Source: Halomonas sp. KG2 (lineage in GTDB: Bacteria > Pseudomonadota > Gammaproteobacteria > Pseudomonadales > Halomonadaceae). Taken from it: a stretch of 64,000 nucleotides of DNA. Location: NCBI GenBank assembly GCA_030440445.1, contig CP098528.1:1860001-1924000 (forward strand), given 5' to 3'. This document shows, piece by piece, positions 34,891 through 45,669 of this stretch. The stretch's first letter is position 1; every line of letters starts with the position of its first letter. Both the position numbers and the translations under genes were made by a program. The notes under the pieces were generated by a model. That model was given only the letters and a program-made list of their open reading frames with translations, had not been told where the DNA came from and made no database searches.

Positions 34891-36018
34891 TTATGCCTCT
34901 TCCTCGGCTTGTGTCGCTGTTGTGAGCTCAATTTCTTCGAATAACCCATCAAGCTCCACGGGCTCTTCTTCAGTCGGGGCTGGCGCTGGTGCTTGGGGAC
35001 CATAAAGGGCTATAAGGCGACCATCCGGATTTTCTACTGCTAGTTTTACCTGGGCATAGTCAATTTCTGCTTGGTCTTCAGCAAGTTCGCTTACTCGTTC
35101 GATGGCATTAAGCAGTGGCTCAAAATCACCAACGTTTTCTTCAAGCTGAGGGTAAGACTGTACAAACAGTGTGCCGTCCGCTGCCCAGCCTGCTTTAAAC
35201 GGTGCATCCATCAAGTTGACTTGAGTGCCGGTAGGCATGCGCTCGTAGAGCGATTTGATATCTTCGGGGAACATGCGGATGCAGCCGCGGCTGACCCGCA
35301 TGCCCACCCCTTCAGGGCGGTTGGTGCCATGAATCAGGTAGCTAGGCATCGCCAGCAATATAGCGTGACGACCCAGTGGGTTGTTGGGGCCAGCAGGCAC
35401 AATAGAAGGGGCTGGCTCGCCACGTGCAGCTGCTTCACGACGCATAGAGGCTGGCGGCGCCCAGGCAGGATCTTTTACCTTTACGGTCGTGCGGGTAATG
35501 CCGACCGGTGTGGCAAATTCTTCACGGCCAACACTGACAGGGTAGGTTTCAACAATGCCAGGGTTGTCAGCCGGATAATAATAGAGCCGCAGTTCAGACA
35601 AATTTACGACCACGCCTTCGCGGGGTGCAGGCGGTAAAATATAGCGCGCAGGTATAACGATTTCTGTGCCTTCCCCAGGTACCCACATACTGACGCCTGG
35701 ATTAGCCATACGAATCTCTTCGTAGCCAATGTTATGGCGTCGCGCGATATCGATGAGTGTGTCTTCAGGATCTTCTACGACGACGGTGTAGTGTTCTCCA
35801 ATAATGTCACCTTCTTCAGGAAGGCGAAAATGGCCGCGGGGTAGTTCTCTTTGCTCATCGAGCTGGTCAGCGCTGGTAAGCGCCTCTTCTGTAGCAGGGG
35901 CTGAGCCTTCAGCCGTATCGGCTGAAGACTGTGCATAAATAGGGGTAGAGAGGCTTGCTGTAAGTAAGACAGCTAAGCTCGTTGGGCCCCAGGCGTTATA
36001 TAGCTTACGAATGTTCAT
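34891..36018 (-). CDS. L,D-transpeptidase with LysM domain (ErfK/YbiS/YcfS/YnhG type)
   Basis: 375 residues. A signal peptide (cleavage near I-Y-A-Q) and an acidic linker are followed by a LysM-like peptidoglycan-binding segment at about 80-125 (Y-T-V-V-V-E-D-P-E-D-T-L-I-D-I-A). The YkuD domain at about 130-270 carries the motif H-G-T-N near residue 231 and S-R-G-C-I-R-M with nucleophile Cys246. The C-terminal 100 residues are acidic. This architecture is that of the Enterobacteria enzymes that link Braun's lipoprotein to peptidoglycan. The gene is convergent with the lpp-type gene and shares its terminator. It lies 107 bases downstream of mfd on the same strand. Confidence 0.93.
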   Translation of the reverse strand: MNIRKLYNAWGPTSLAVLLTASLSTPIYAQSSADTAEGSAPATEEALTSADQLDEQRELPRGHFRLPEEGDIIGEHYTVVVEDPEDTLIDIARRHNIGYEEIRMANPGVSMWVPGEGTEIVIPARYILPPAPREGVVVNLSELRLYYYPADNPGIVETYPVSVGREEFATPVGITRTTVKVKDPAWAPPASMRREAAARGEPAPSIVPAGPNNPLGRHAILLAMPSYLIHGTNRPEGVGMRVSRGCIRMFPEDIKSLYERMPTGTQVNLMDAPFKAGWAADGTLFVQSYPQLEENVGDFEPLLNAIERVSELAEDQAEIDYAQVKLAVENPDGRLIALYGPQAPAPAPTEEEPVELDGLFEEIELTTATQAEEEA

Positions 36019-36124
36019 GGTGGTTCCTAGTTAATTTATGCGCCACATTGCTGCAAACTAGCATTGTCATGGGCGGCAGTTAGAGGGCCGTGTGTAGGGC
36101 TTTCATACAAGTTTGCCCCAAGGT

Positions 36125-39100
36125 TCACGCCGCCGCTACTTTTTGATTGAGTGTTGTCAGCAGAGCTTCGACTTTATCAAAACGCTGTTCGGTAGTTTCC
36201 ATTGGGAATTCAAATCGTAAAGTGTCTGAGCCATCCAGTCGGTAGTGCTGTGGCGATTTTTGAATGAGTGTCACAAGTGTTAACGGATCGACCTGGGTCG
36301 AGCCGTTGAAAAGTACTCGTCCACGGTTTTCACCGGCTTCAATGCGCGCGACACCTAGTTGTTCAGCGCGGTGGCGAAGCCTAGTCTGGCGTATCAGGTT
36401 CTTCAAGGGCTGAGGAAGGAGTCCAAAGCGATCAATAAGCTCGACTTGTAGCTCCTTAAGTTCAGCGTCGCTCTGGGTGTTGGCGATACGCTTATACATC
36501 ACCAGGCGCTGTTGTACGTCGTGAATATAGTCGTCTGGAATCAATGCTGGCAGGTTGAGGCTAATCTCGACACCGGTGTTGAAGGGGGCGTCAATGTTAG
36601 GCGTTTTGCCCGCACGGATAGCCTTGACCGCGCGATCCAGCATTTCCATGTAAAGCGTGTAGCCGATGGTTTCCATTTGGCCGCTCTGCTCGTCGCCTAG
36701 GAGCTCGCCTGCGCCACGTATCTCCATGTCATGACTTGCTAAGGTGAAACCAGCGCCGAGATCATCGGAGGCGCTAATCGCTTCCAGGCGTTTCACGGCA
36801 TCTCGTGTCATTGCCTTGGGGGGCGGCGTTAGTAGGTAAGCATATGCTTGGTGGTGGCTGCGTCCAACGCGGCCACGCAGTTGGTGTAGCTGGGCTAGGC
36901 CAAACTTATCGGCGCGCTCAATCAGGATCGTATTGGCGCTGGGCACGTCAATGCCCGTTTCGATAATGGTAGAGCACACTAGCACATTGAAGCGACGATG
37001 ATAGAAGTCTGACATGACTCGCTCAAGGCTGCGCTCGGGTAATTGGCCGTGAGCAACAGCAACCCGGGCCTCTGGCACCAGTTCGCGGATCTGTTCGGCA
37101 GCATTTTCAATCGTTTTTACTTCATTGTGCAAAAAGTAGACTTGTCCGCCGCGTAATATTTCACGCAGCAGCGCCTCTTTAATGACGCTGCTGTCTCGCT
37201 GTTGCACAAAGGTTTTGACCGATAAGCGGCGCGCGGGTGGAGTGGCAATAATCGAAAGATCTCGGATACCGCTCATGGCCATATTCAAGGTGCGCGGAAT
37301 CGGTGTTGCCGTTAGCGTCAGAATGTCGATTTCGGCGCGCAGCGTTTTGAGTTTCTCTTTCTGTGCGACCCCAAAGCGGTGCTCTTCGTCGATAATTAAA
37401 AGCCCCATTTTGGGTAGCTCAACGCTTTTAGACAGCAGTTTATGGGTGCCGATTACGATGTCAGTTTGGCCATTTTTGATGCTTTCCAAGGTTTGCGTCA
37501 TTTCCTTGCCGCCTGTGAAGCGCGAAATAAGGCTAATATTCACGGCGGTGTCGGCAAAGCGGTCGCGAAAGTTTTCAAAGTGCTGGCGAGCTAACAGTGT
37601 GGTGGGCACAAGCACCACGACTTGGCGACCGGTTTGAACGGCCAGGAATGCAGCGCGCATGGCGACTTCGGTTTTACCAAAGCCTACATCGCCACAAACG
37701 ACGCGATCCATTGGCTGAGGAGAGATCATGTCGCTTATAACTGCTTCAATGGCGGCCTGCTGGTCAGGGGTTTCTTCAAATGGGAAGCTGGCAGAGAAAC
37801 GAACGTATTCATCACCTGGCGTATCATAAATGAAGCCTTCCTGAGCCTCCCTCCGGGCGTAGATATCGAGTAGCTCAGCGGCAGTGTCGCGGATTTTTTC
37901 AGCCGCTTTACGACGTGCCTTTTCCCACTGATCTGAGCCTAACCGGTGCAGCGGAGCGAGTTCGTCATCAGCGCCGCTATAGCGAGAAATAAGATGCAGG
38001 CTGTCGACCGGGACATAGAGCTTGGCACCATCGGCATATGAAAGCGCCAGGAATTCGTTAGCTTGCCCGCCAGCTTCAAGGGTTTCCAGCCCCAGGTAGC
38101 GGCCGACGCCATGTGCTTGGTGAACAACCGGTGCGCCTTCTCGTAACTCAGATAGATGGCGCACGGCCAATTCGTTGTCGTCGGTCGCTTTTTCTCGCCG
38201 CCGGCTCTGGCGTACGACATCGCCAAAGAGCTCTGTCTCGCTGATCACTGCGACATTCGGTTCGCTAAGCCACAAGCCGCTGCCTACCAAACTTTCAGTA
38301 ATGGCAATGCGGTCAGTGCTGCTTAAAAAGTCTTGAAAGCTGTCAATATGGGGCAGTTTTAAATTAAGCGGCGCCAATACTTCTTCTAATGCTTCTCTGC
38401 GTCCCCGCGACTCGGCAACAAACAGTACCCGCGTAGCTTGCTGCGCATCCAGAAAGGTAGCCAGTTCGTTAAGGGGTTGCTTGGCACGAGCGTTAATTGC
38501 CAGCGAGGGGAGTGCTTGGGCTTTCGGCGCCAGGGCATGGCGTTGCGTGTTGTCTTCGGTTAGTTCGATTCGCGGGCGAGCTTTGATCGCCGAAAAAACA
38601 TCATTAACGGGAATGAAGGCGCGAAGAGGTGGTAAAAGGGGGCGTGTCGGATCAACACCCAAATTATCGTAGCGTGATTCAATAGACTGCCAGTGCTGCT
38701 CAGCTGCTTCGAATACACCTGGCAACAGTGCCACACGGGTGTCATCGGTAACGTGCTCAAATAAAGAAGCAGTTTCGTCGAAGAACAGTGGCAAATATTG
38801 TTCCAAACCCGGGGAGGGGATGGCTTTCAGTGCATCGTTATAGAGAGGGCACTGGCGCGGATCAACATCAAAAAGCGTTTCAAACTGTTCTCGGAAACAA
38901 GCAATGGCGCTGCGACTTAGCGAGTACTCATGAGCTGGGAGTAGCTCAATCACATCGACTTTATTGGTAGAGCGCTGATTGCCAGGGTCGAAATGGCGTA
39001 GCGTATCGATTTCGTCATCAAACAAATCGATACGAATTGGCTCATCCATGCCCATGGCGAAAAGGTCGATGATCGCGCCGCGCATGGCGTATTCGCCAGG

Positions 39101-39574
39101 CTCGTAGACCGTTTCTACGGCACGATAACCTGCCCGCGATAGCGATTCGCGAAATGTTTCCCGATTTAGCTTAGCGCCCGCTTTAAGCGTCATCACGCGC
39201 CCGGCAATGTATGATACGGGAGGCAGACGCTGCATCAGCGTATTGATTGGCACCAGCACAATACCGCGTACGCCATCCTGCAATAAGCGCAGCGTGCGTA
39301 GGCGTGACGAGATAATATCCTGATGCGGGGAGAAGCTGTCATAAGGCAGCGTTTCCCAATCTGGAAAGGGCAGGACGGGAACATTGCTATAGAATGCCAG
39401 ATCCTGTTCCAGGCGCTGTGCGCTGGCAGTATTCGGCGTAATAACCAATAATGGTGCGCTTAACGCGACCTGAGCCAGCGCTAGGGCAGTTGCACTGCCC
39501 GGCGGCGCTGTTAGGTAGAGCGTGTCGCGAATCCCTTTGGGCTGGGGTGGTTCGAGCAGAGAAAAAGAGGACAT
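36125..39574 (-). CDS. mfd: Transcription-repair coupling factor
   Basis: Mfd displaces RNA polymerase stalled at DNA lesions and recruits UvrA. From the ATG at 39574 it has 1149 residues, the family length. An in-frame ATG 27 codons upstream adds a non-conserved tail and was rejected. The order is a UvrB-like N-terminal module, the RNA-polymerase-interaction domain (around 480-550), the RecG-like translocase with Walker A G-D-V-G-F-G-K-T from residue 628 and a D-E-E-H box, and the C-terminal TRCF domain that binds UvrA. It is divergent from gap (242-base gap); the mfd-gap-nqr neighbourhood matches pseudomonads. Confidence 0.97.
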   Translation of the reverse strand: MSSFSLLEPPQPKGIRDTLYLTAPPGSATALALAQVALSAPLLVITPNTASAQRLEQDLAFYSNVPVLPFPDWETLPYDSFSPHQDIISSRLRTLRLLQDGVRGIVLVPINTLMQRLPPVSYIAGRVMTLKAGAKLNRETFRESLSRAGYRAVETVYEPGEYAMRGAIIDLFAMGMDEPIRIDLFDDEIDTLRHFDPGNQRSTNKVDVIELLPAHEYSLSRSAIACFREQFETLFDVDPRQCPLYNDALKAIPSPGLEQYLPLFFDETASLFEHVTDDTRVALLPGVFEAAEQHWQSIESRYDNLGVDPTRPLLPPLRAFIPVNDVFSAIKARPRIELTEDNTQRHALAPKAQALPSLAINARAKQPLNELATFLDAQQATRVLFVAESRGRREALEEVLAPLNLKLPHIDSFQDFLSSTDRIAITESLVGSGLWLSEPNVAVISETELFGDVVRQSRRREKATDDNELAVRHLSELREGAPVVHQAHGVGRYLGLETLEAGGQANEFLALSYADGAKLYVPVDSLHLISRYSGADDELAPLHRLGSDQWEKARRKAAEKIRDTAAELLDIYARREAQEGFIYDTPGDEYVRFSASFPFEETPDQQAAIEAVISDMISPQPMDRVVCGDVGFGKTEVAMRAAFLAVQTGRQVVVLVPTTLLARQHFENFRDRFADTAVNISLISRFTGGKEMTQTLESIKNGQTDIVIGTHKLLSKSVELPKMGLLIIDEEHRFGVAQKEKLKTLRAEIDILTLTATPIPRTLNMAMSGIRDLSIIATPPARRLSVKTFVQQRDSSVIKEALLREILRGGQVYFLHNEVKTIENAAEQIRELVPEARVAVAHGQLPERSLERVMSDFYHRRFNVLVCSTIIETGIDVPSANTILIERADKFGLAQLHQLRGRVGRSHHQAYAYLLTPPPKAMTRDAVKRLEAISASDDLGAGFTLASHDMEIRGAGELLGDEQSGQMETIGYTLYMEMLDRAVKAIRAGKTPNIDAPFNTGVEISLNLPALIPDDYIHDVQQRLVMYKRIANTQSDAELKELQVELIDRFGLLPQPLKNLIRQTRLRHRAEQLGVARIEAGENRGRVLFNGSTQVDPLTLVTLIQKSPQHYRLDGSDTLRFEFPMETTEQRFDKVEALLTTLNQKVAAA

Positions 39575-39816
39575 AGTCACGGTATCGTTTTGCGCTGAAA
39601 CGGAATCTGGATCATACACGATCAGTACTTTCAGGCAGAGGCCTGCGCAAAGCAACCACGAGTAGTTAAGTCAGTCTTGTGGTTTCGATACACTATTGTG
39701 GTTTGTAGTCAATCCGCTTTTTCTGTAATACCCCTACATGTTGTGCGACTATCCATTCATTGCGGCATGTTGGTAAGCCCAGGATAATGTTCTAAGAAAT
39801 TTCTTTTCACTACCCA

Positions 39817-41283
39817 ATGAGGCCGCACGTGAGTCAGCAAGCTCTCGAAAACGTTTTTCAGGAATGGCAAAGCAACGAAGCTCTGGCTGAGCAAATGATT
39901 CCACTGGTGGGCCAGCTGTATCGCCAAAACAATGTTGTCGCCACTATGTTCGGTCGCTCCCTGATTAAGCGGTCAGTTATTCGCATCCTCAAAGATCACC
40001 GCTTTGTACGCAAAATTGAAGGCACTGAGCTATCTGTTGAAGATACGTTCCCCATCGTAAAAGCGATGAGCGAGATGAACCTCGGGCCTGCTCATGTTGA
40101 CGTTGGTAAGCTGGCCGTTAACTTTAAGCGCCAGGGTGGTAGTGATCTTGATGCTTTCCTGCGTAAAGAGCTTGCTGAAATTATTGATGGCTTTCAGCCG
40201 AATGGCAGTAAAGGCGAGCCTCAAGACGTCGTGCTTTACGGCTTTGGTCGTATTGGTCGTTTGCTGGCGCGAGTAATGGTTGAAAAAGCGGGCGGCGGTA
40301 ATCTGTTGCGCTTGCGGGCCATTGTTGTGCGTGGCCGCGGTGATGTGGCAAAAGACCTCGAAAAGCGTGCCAGTCTGCTGCGTCGTGATTCGGTACATGG
40401 GCCTTTCGATGGCACGATTACCGTCGATGTTGAAGCGCGTACACTTATCGTCAATGGTAATGTGATTCAGGTTATTTACGCCGATTCACCGAGTGAAATT
40501 GATTACACCGCCTACGGTATCGACAACGCTGTGATTGTTGATAACACCGGTATCTGGCGCGACGAGGCTGGCTTGGGTCAGCATCTTGAGTGTAAGGGTG
40601 CTAAGAAAGCATTGTTAACGGCCCCAGGCAAAGGCGATATCAAAAATATCGTATTCGGCATTAACCATGAAACAATTGGCGATAATGACCGTATCGTGTC
40701 GGCTGCGTCCTGTACTACCAACGCCATTGTGCCAGTGCTAAAAGCGCTAAATGATGAGTATGGCGTAGTGACAGGGCACGTAGAGACCGTGCACGCCTAC
40801 ACCAACGACCAAAACCTGATCGATAATTACCACAAAGGCGACCGTCGTGGCCGTAGTGCGGCGCTGAATATGGTATTGACCGAAACAGGTGCAGCAAAAG
40901 CAGTCGCAAAAGCGCTACCTGAACTTGAAGGTAAGCTCACAGGTAACGCCATTCGCGTGCCTACGCCTAATGTTTCTATGGCTATTTTGAATTTAACCTT
41001 GGAAAAGGGCACCGATGCAGAGGCGTTGAACGATTACCTGCGTCGCGTATCGATTGATTCTTCCTACCAGAAGCAGATTGACTTCGTTGATTCAGCAGAA
41101 GTTGTATCGTCTGACTTTGTTGGCAATCGTCATGCGGGTATTGTCGATGCTAAAGCCACCATCGCAAACGGTAACCACGCCGTCGTTTATGTGTGGTATG
41201 ACAATGAATTTGGCTATAGCTGCCAAGTTATTCGTATTCTTCAGCATATGTCTAATGTGAAGTTTTTGAAGCTGCCGCATTAA
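39817..41283 (+). CDS. gap: Glyceraldehyde-3-phosphate dehydrogenase, long form
   Basis: Oxidises glyceraldehyde 3-phosphate with NAD(P) and phosphate in central carbon metabolism. At 488 residues it is about 150 longer than standard GAPDH. The extra N-terminal helical domain (residues 1 to about 130) is typical of the pseudomonad enzyme encoded next to mfd. The Rossmann start is L-Y-G-F-G-R-I-G-R near residue 143, and catalytic Cys299 lies in A-A-S-C-T-T-N-A-I. The first ATG lacks a ribosome site; the GTG at 39829 has TGAGG six bases upstream and is a credible alternative start. Confidence 0.94.
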   Translation: MRPHVSQQALENVFQEWQSNEALAEQMIPLVGQLYRQNNVVATMFGRSLIKRSVIRILKDHRFVRKIEGTELSVEDTFPIVKAMSEMNLGPAHVDVGKLAVNFKRQGGSDLDAFLRKELAEIIDGFQPNGSKGEPQDVVLYGFGRIGRLLARVMVEKAGGGNLLRLRAIVVRGRGDVAKDLEKRASLLRRDSVHGPFDGTITVDVEARTLIVNGNVIQVIYADSPSEIDYTAYGIDNAVIVDNTGIWRDEAGLGQHLECKGAKKALLTAPGKGDIKNIVFGINHETIGDNDRIVSAASCTTNAIVPVLKALNDEYGVVTGHVETVHAYTNDQNLIDNYHKGDRRGRSAALNMVLTETGAAKAVAKALPELEGKLTGNAIRVPTPNVSMAILNLTLEKGTDAEALNDYLRRVSIDSSYQKQIDFVDSAEVVSSDFVGNRHAGIVDAKATIANGNHAVVYVWYDNEFGYSCQVIRILQHMSNVKFLKLPH

Positions 41284-41600
41284 GCCGTTTGAGCATTAAT
41301 GGCGTTTAAGCAGCAGTTAATGCGCTTTTAGCCGCTAAGTTGTACCAAAAGCCACCTCCGGGTGGCTTTTTTTGTGTTGAAAGCGAGATCAGCTCAAGCG
41401 TCTATAGCACTTTAGGAGGCTGTCAGGGATGTGGTCATTGGCCGCGCTTATCTTTATAATACGATGGATTTTTCGGGGTGGTTCAAGCGTGCTTGAGCCT
41501 GACTGGTAACAATCTGAACAGACAATAAAAATTTACTGAACAGAAATAAGCATTCGAACCCCTTACCTTCGTATATCCGATCCATCAACTGGGCGAGACT
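41284..41600 (+). promoter_or_regulatory. gap terminator and candidate nqr promoter
   Basis: GCCACC-TCCG-GGTGGC at 41351-41366, followed by seven T, terminates gap. Further on, TGGTCA (41432-41437) and TATAAT (41455-41460) are 17 bases apart and form a plausible sigma-70 promoter for the nqr operon, giving a leader of about 135 bases. The leader is AT-rich in its middle. No other gene is seen in this gap. Confidence 0.6.
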
Positions 41601-42950
41601 ATGATCGAAGTCAAAAAAGGCCTGGATCTCCCCATCACGGGAGCGCCCGAGCAGCGTATTGAAGATGCGCGGCCTGTGCGCCACGTGGCAATCCTGGGCA
41701 CCGACTACGTTGGCATGAAGCCGACGATGGAAGTTCAGGAAGGGAATAAGGTCAAACTGGGCCAATTACTCTTCACCGATAAGAAAATTGATGGTGTACG
41801 CTTTACAGCGCCCGCCAGCGGTGAAGTCGTGGCTATTAACCGTGGCGAAAAGAGACGTCTGCTGTCTGTCGTTATTAAAGTCGATGAAAATGAAGAAGCG
41901 ATGACATTTGCTTCTCATGATCGTGACGCTTTAGGGCAGCTTGAACGTCAATCTGTTGTTGATCAACTGGTTGAGTCAGGGCTTTGGACTGCTTTGCGCA
42001 CCCGGCCTTTCTCTCGCACGCCAGCTATCGACAGCACACCTACCGATATTTTTGTTACTGCTGTGGATACTCATCCACTCAGCGCTGACCCTGCGGTAGT
42101 GATTAACGAAAACTCCCAGGCATTTGAAGACGGCCTCAAGGTGCTAACCCGCCTGACCGAGGGCAACGTTTTTCTGTGTACGGGTGCTAATGCTTCCATT
42201 CCTGGTGGTAATGTCAGCGGCGTAAAGACTGAGAGCTTTGCTGGCCCGCATCCGGCAGGTTTGGTAGGAACGCATATTCATTATCTTTCACCGGTAGCCC
42301 TGCACAAAAAAGTGTGGCACATCGGTTATCAGGATGTGATTGCGTTTGGCAAGCTGTTTGTAGAAGGCAAGCTTGATACAAGCCGTATCATTGCTGTCGG
42401 CGGCCCGCGTGCTGAAAATCCTCGCTTATTGCGCACCCGTATTGGTGCCAGTACGGAGGAGTTGTTAGCAGGTGAGGTCATCAAACCCGATGACACCCGT
42501 GTTATTTCAGGTTCTGTGTTCTCTGGTGCTTCCGCTGAAGGGAGTCTGACTTACTTGGGACGTTTCCATAACCAAGTAAGCTTGCTCGAGGAAGGTAACA
42601 AGCGCACCTTCTTGGGATGGATGTCTATGGGTGCTAATCGGCACTCAATCATGGGCATTTACATTTCTAAGATTAAAGGCCTAAGCAATTATGCACCAAC
42701 CACGTCAACCAATGGCTCTGAACGTGCCATGGTGCCGATCGGTGCATATGAAGCCATTATGCCTCTGGATGTTATGCCAACACAGCTGCTACGCACGCTG
42801 ATCGTGGGTGACATTGAAGTTGCCATGCAACTTGGGTGTCTTGAGTTAGACGAAGAGGATTTGGCACTGTGTACCTATGTTTGCCCAGGCAAATACGAGT
42901 ACGGCCCTATCCTGCGTGACAATCTCACCATGATCGAGAAAGAGGCCTGA
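41601..42950 (+). CDS. nqrA: Na+-translocating NADH:quinone reductase subunit A
   Basis: NqrA is the cytoplasm-facing subunit of the six-subunit respiratory sodium pump, implicated in quinone binding. 449 residues, starting M-I-E-V-K-K-G-L-D, with a biotinyl/lipoyl-like N-terminal fold (P-A-S-G-E-V near residue 71) and a RnfC-like core. It has no membrane span, as expected. Its stop overlaps the nqrB start by one base. As first gene of nqrABCDEF it follows the candidate promoter at 41432-41460. Confidence 0.97.
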   Translation: MIEVKKGLDLPITGAPEQRIEDARPVRHVAILGTDYVGMKPTMEVQEGNKVKLGQLLFTDKKIDGVRFTAPASGEVVAINRGEKRRLLSVVIKVDENEEAMTFASHDRDALGQLERQSVVDQLVESGLWTALRTRPFSRTPAIDSTPTDIFVTAVDTHPLSADPAVVINENSQAFEDGLKVLTRLTEGNVFLCTGANASIPGGNVSGVKTESFAGPHPAGLVGTHIHYLSPVALHKKVWHIGYQDVIAFGKLFVEGKLDTSRIIAVGGPRAENPRLLRTRIGASTEELLAGEVIKPDDTRVISGSVFSGASAEGSLTYLGRFHNQVSLLEEGNKRTFLGWMSMGANRHSIMGIYISKIKGLSNYAPTTSTNGSERAMVPIGAYEAIMPLDVMPTQLLRTLIVGDIEVAMQLGCLELDEEDLALCTYVCPGKYEYGPILRDNLTMIEKEA

Positions 42951-44176
42951 TGATGGGTATTCGACAAACACTCGATAATCTCGAGCCGCACTTCCATAAA
43001 GGTGGTAAGTACGAAAAGTTCTACCCGCTCTACGAAGCGGTAGATACTATTTTCTACTCGCCCCCCAGCGTTGCTAAAACCACCGCCCACGTGCGTGACG
43101 GTATCGATCTAAAGCGCATCATGATCACCGTTTGGCTGTGTACTTTCCCGGCGATGTTCTTCGGTATGTGGAACGCAGGCTGGCAGGCCAACACCGCCAT
43201 TGATGCAGGCTATGCCTCAATGAACGGTTGGCGTGAAGCGATCATGATGACCCTGGCGGGTGGACATGATCCCAGCAGCTTATGGGCTAACTTTGTCCTT
43301 GGTGCGACCTACTTCCTGCCTATCTATCTTGTCACCTTTGCGGTGGGTGGTTTTTGGGAAGTACTGTTCGCAATCAAACGTGGTCATGAGGTTAACGAAG
43401 GTTTCTTCGTCACCTCGGTACTGTTTGCGCTGATTCTGCCGGCGACTATTCCGCTTTGGCAGGTTGCTCTGGGTATCACCTTTGGTGTGGTAATCGGTAA
43501 AGAGATCTTCGGCGGCACGGGTAAAAACTTCTTGAACCCCGCGCTTACTGGCCGTGCGTTTCTTTACTTTGCCTACCCAGCGCAAATCTCAGGGGATGCC
43601 GTATGGGTAGCCGCTGATGGCTATACGGGTGCAACTGCGCTCTCCATGGCGTTCCAAGACGGTATGACAGCACTGACTGATACCATGAGCTGGTGGGATG
43701 CTTTCCTTGGCTTTATCCCTGGCTCAGTGGGTGAGGTCTCGACACTGGCGATCTTCATTGGTGCGGCAGTACTGTTGTGGACGCGTATTGCATCATGGCG
43801 AATCATGCTGGGTGTTCTTCTGGGCATGGTCGTCACCAGTACGCTGTTTAATCTGATTGGTTCTGATAGCAACCCCATGTTCGCAATGCCCTGGTACTGG
43901 CATTTGGTGATTGGTGGCTTCGCTTTCGGCATGGTGTTTATGGCAACGGACCCGGTGTCTGCTTCCATGACTAACCAGGGGCGCTTGGTGTTTGGTGCGT
44001 TGATCGGTGTGATGACCGTTCTGATCCGTGTGGTAAACCCCGCCTTTCCTGAGGGCATCATGCTGGCCATTCTGTTCGCTAACTTATTTGCGCCGCTGAT
44101 TGACCACATGTTCGTCCAGGCCAATATTAAACGCCGTCTCAAGCGGACTGGCGTAGCGGCCGAGGAGAATGCCTAA
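42950..44176 (+). CDS. nqrB: Na+-translocating NADH:quinone reductase subunit B
   Basis: Integral membrane subunit of 408 residues with about ten spans. It carries riboflavin and a covalently bound FMN and is central to sodium movement. The FMN-linking threonine is visible as Thr229 in Y-T-G-A-T-A-L-S. Conserved [12 protein letters not shown] lies near residue 183. It overlaps nqrA upstream and nqrC downstream by single bases, so synthesis of the subunits is coupled. Confidence 0.97.
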   Translation: MMGIRQTLDNLEPHFHKGGKYEKFYPLYEAVDTIFYSPPSVAKTTAHVRDGIDLKRIMITVWLCTFPAMFFGMWNAGWQANTAIDAGYASMNGWREAIMMTLAGGHDPSSLWANFVLGATYFLPIYLVTFAVGGFWEVLFAIKRGHEVNEGFFVTSVLFALILPATIPLWQVALGITFGVVIGKEIFGGTGKNFLNPALTGRAFLYFAYPAQISGDAVWVAADGYTGATALSMAFQDGMTALTDTMSWWDAFLGFIPGSVGEVSTLAIFIGAAVLLWTRIASWRIMLGVLLGMVVTSTLFNLIGSDSNPMFAMPWYWHLVIGGFAFGMVFMATDPVSASMTNQGRLVFGALIGVMTVLIRVVNPAFPEGIMLAILFANLFAPLIDHMFVQANIKRRLKRTGVAAEENA

Positions 44177-44997
44177 TGGCACAAGGTAACAACTCCATCA
44201 AAAAGATCCTAACCGTAGCGTTTTCGCTGTGTATCGTGTGCTCGGTAATCGTTTCGACGGCTGCCGTTGCGTTGCGACCCATGCAGCAGCTCAACCAGGA
44301 ATTGGATCGTAAAACCAACATTCTTAACGTAGCGCGCCTCTATGAGCCGGGTATGGATGTTGAGGAAGCGTTCCGCACGCAAATCACGGCACGTGTCGTT
44401 GAGCTGGATACCGGTGAGTACACCGATCAATTCGACCCAGCTACCTTCGATGGCTTCGAAGCATCTCGTGATCCTGCAACGGGTCGTACGCTTTCCGGTG
44501 ATCGCGACATTGCAGGTCTGTCTCGTGTTGAGAACTTTGCGACGGTTTATCTTGTCGGTGATGCTGAAAACCCCGAGCAGATTGTTCTGCCCATTCGTGG
44601 GCAAGGACTATGGGGCCGCATGATGGGCTTCCTCGCGGTTGAAGGCGACGGTAACACTATCGTCAGTATCACCTACTACGACCATAGCGAAACGCCCGGT
44701 CTTGGTGCTGAGGTAAATAATCCGCGTTGGCAAGCTCAATGGGAAGGTAAGAAGATTTACGACGAAGAGGGCGACCTCTCACCGGAAATCCACCTGACCA
44801 AAGGCGGCGCAAGCAACGAGCACGAGGTTGATGCGCTTTCTGGTGCAACGCTAACCAGTAACGGCGTGACCAACATGCTGCAGTTCTGGTTCAGCGAAGA
44901 GGCTTTCGCTCCGTATTTGGCTAACTTCCGTAGTGGTACTGAACCAGAAGATGCCGAAGACACCGATACCGACTTCGACGACGTTGAGGGGGCCTGA
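44176..44997 (+). CDS. nqrC: Na+-translocating NADH:quinone reductase subunit C
   Basis: Single-span subunit of 273 residues with a periplasmic FMN domain. The hydrophobic segment is at about residues 10-35. The covalent FMN site is Thr225 in L-S-G-A-T-L-T-S, where the flavin transferase ApbE attaches FMN. No apbE gene is in this window. The C-terminal 20 residues are strongly acidic (Glu/Asp runs), consistent with salt adaptation. Confidence 0.97.
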   Translation: MAQGNNSIKKILTVAFSLCIVCSVIVSTAAVALRPMQQLNQELDRKTNILNVARLYEPGMDVEEAFRTQITARVVELDTGEYTDQFDPATFDGFEASRDPATGRTLSGDRDIAGLSRVENFATVYLVGDAENPEQIVLPIRGQGLWGRMMGFLAVEGDGNTIVSITYYDHSETPGLGAEVNNPRWQAQWEGKKIYDEEGDLSPEIHLTKGGASNEHEVDALSGATLTSNGVTNMLQFWFSEEAFAPYLANFRSGTEPEDAEDTDTDFDDVEGA

Positions 44998-44999
44998 TC

Positions 45000-45668
45000 A
45001 TGGCGGATGTAAATGCAAAAAGTGTTTTAACGGCGCCGATTTTTAAGAACAACCCCATTGCGCTACAAATTTTGGGGATCTGTTCTGCTCTAGCGGTTAC
45101 CACCAGCATGAGCGTATCGCTGGTAATGGCGCTAGCGGTTATTTTTGTGACGGCCTTTTCGAACCTGTTCGTATCGTTGATCCGGAACCATATTCCGTCT
45201 TCGATCCGTATCATTGTTCAAATGACCATTATTGCGTCGCTGGTTATCGTGGTTGACCAGATCCTTAAAGCTTACGCTTATGAAATGTCTAAGCAGCTGT
45301 CAGTATTTGTGGGTCTGATCATCACCAACTGTATCGTAATGGGCCGTGCGGAAGGTTTTGCGATGTCCAATACGCCGGGCATGTCGTTCCTTGACGGTAT
45401 CGGTAACGGCTTGGGCTACGGCTTTATCTTAATGGTCGTTGGCTTCTTCCGTGAGTTACTGGGTGCTGGCAGTCTGTTTGGCTTTACCATTCTGCCAACA
45501 GTGCAAAATGGTGGTTGGTATGTGCCCAATGGTCTATTGCTCCTGCCGCCTTCTGCCTTCTTTATTATCGGTTTGCTGATCTGGGTTTTACGTTCAGTCA
45601 ATCCTGAGCAGGTAGAAGAGAACGAGTTCAAAATGAAGCACAACACCAAGCCGAAGGAGGCCGTGTAA
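45000..45668 (+). CDS. nqrD: Na+-translocating NADH:quinone reductase subunit D
   Basis: Integral membrane subunit of 222 residues with about six spans, paired with NqrE around an iron centre at the membrane interface. Conserved stretches include [14 protein letters not shown] near residue 110, which has one of the cluster cysteines, and the P-x-x-x-F-x-x-I-G-L-L-I-W end. It starts two bases after nqrC. Confidence 0.97.
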   Translation: MADVNAKSVLTAPIFKNNPIALQILGICSALAVTTSMSVSLVMALAVIFVTAFSNLFVSLIRNHIPSSIRIIVQMTIIASLVIVVDQILKAYAYEMSKQLSVFVGLIITNCIVMGRAEGFAMSNTPGMSFLDGIGNGLGYGFILMVVGFFRELLGAGSLFGFTILPTVQNGGWYVPNGLLLLPPSAFFIIGLLIWVLRSVNPEQVEENEFKMKHNTKPKEAV

Positions 45669-45669
45669 C

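Noticed and set aside
39575..39655. 27-codon N-terminal extension of mfd
   Set aside because: Not similar to Mfd N-termini. The inner ATG at 39574 fits the family length.
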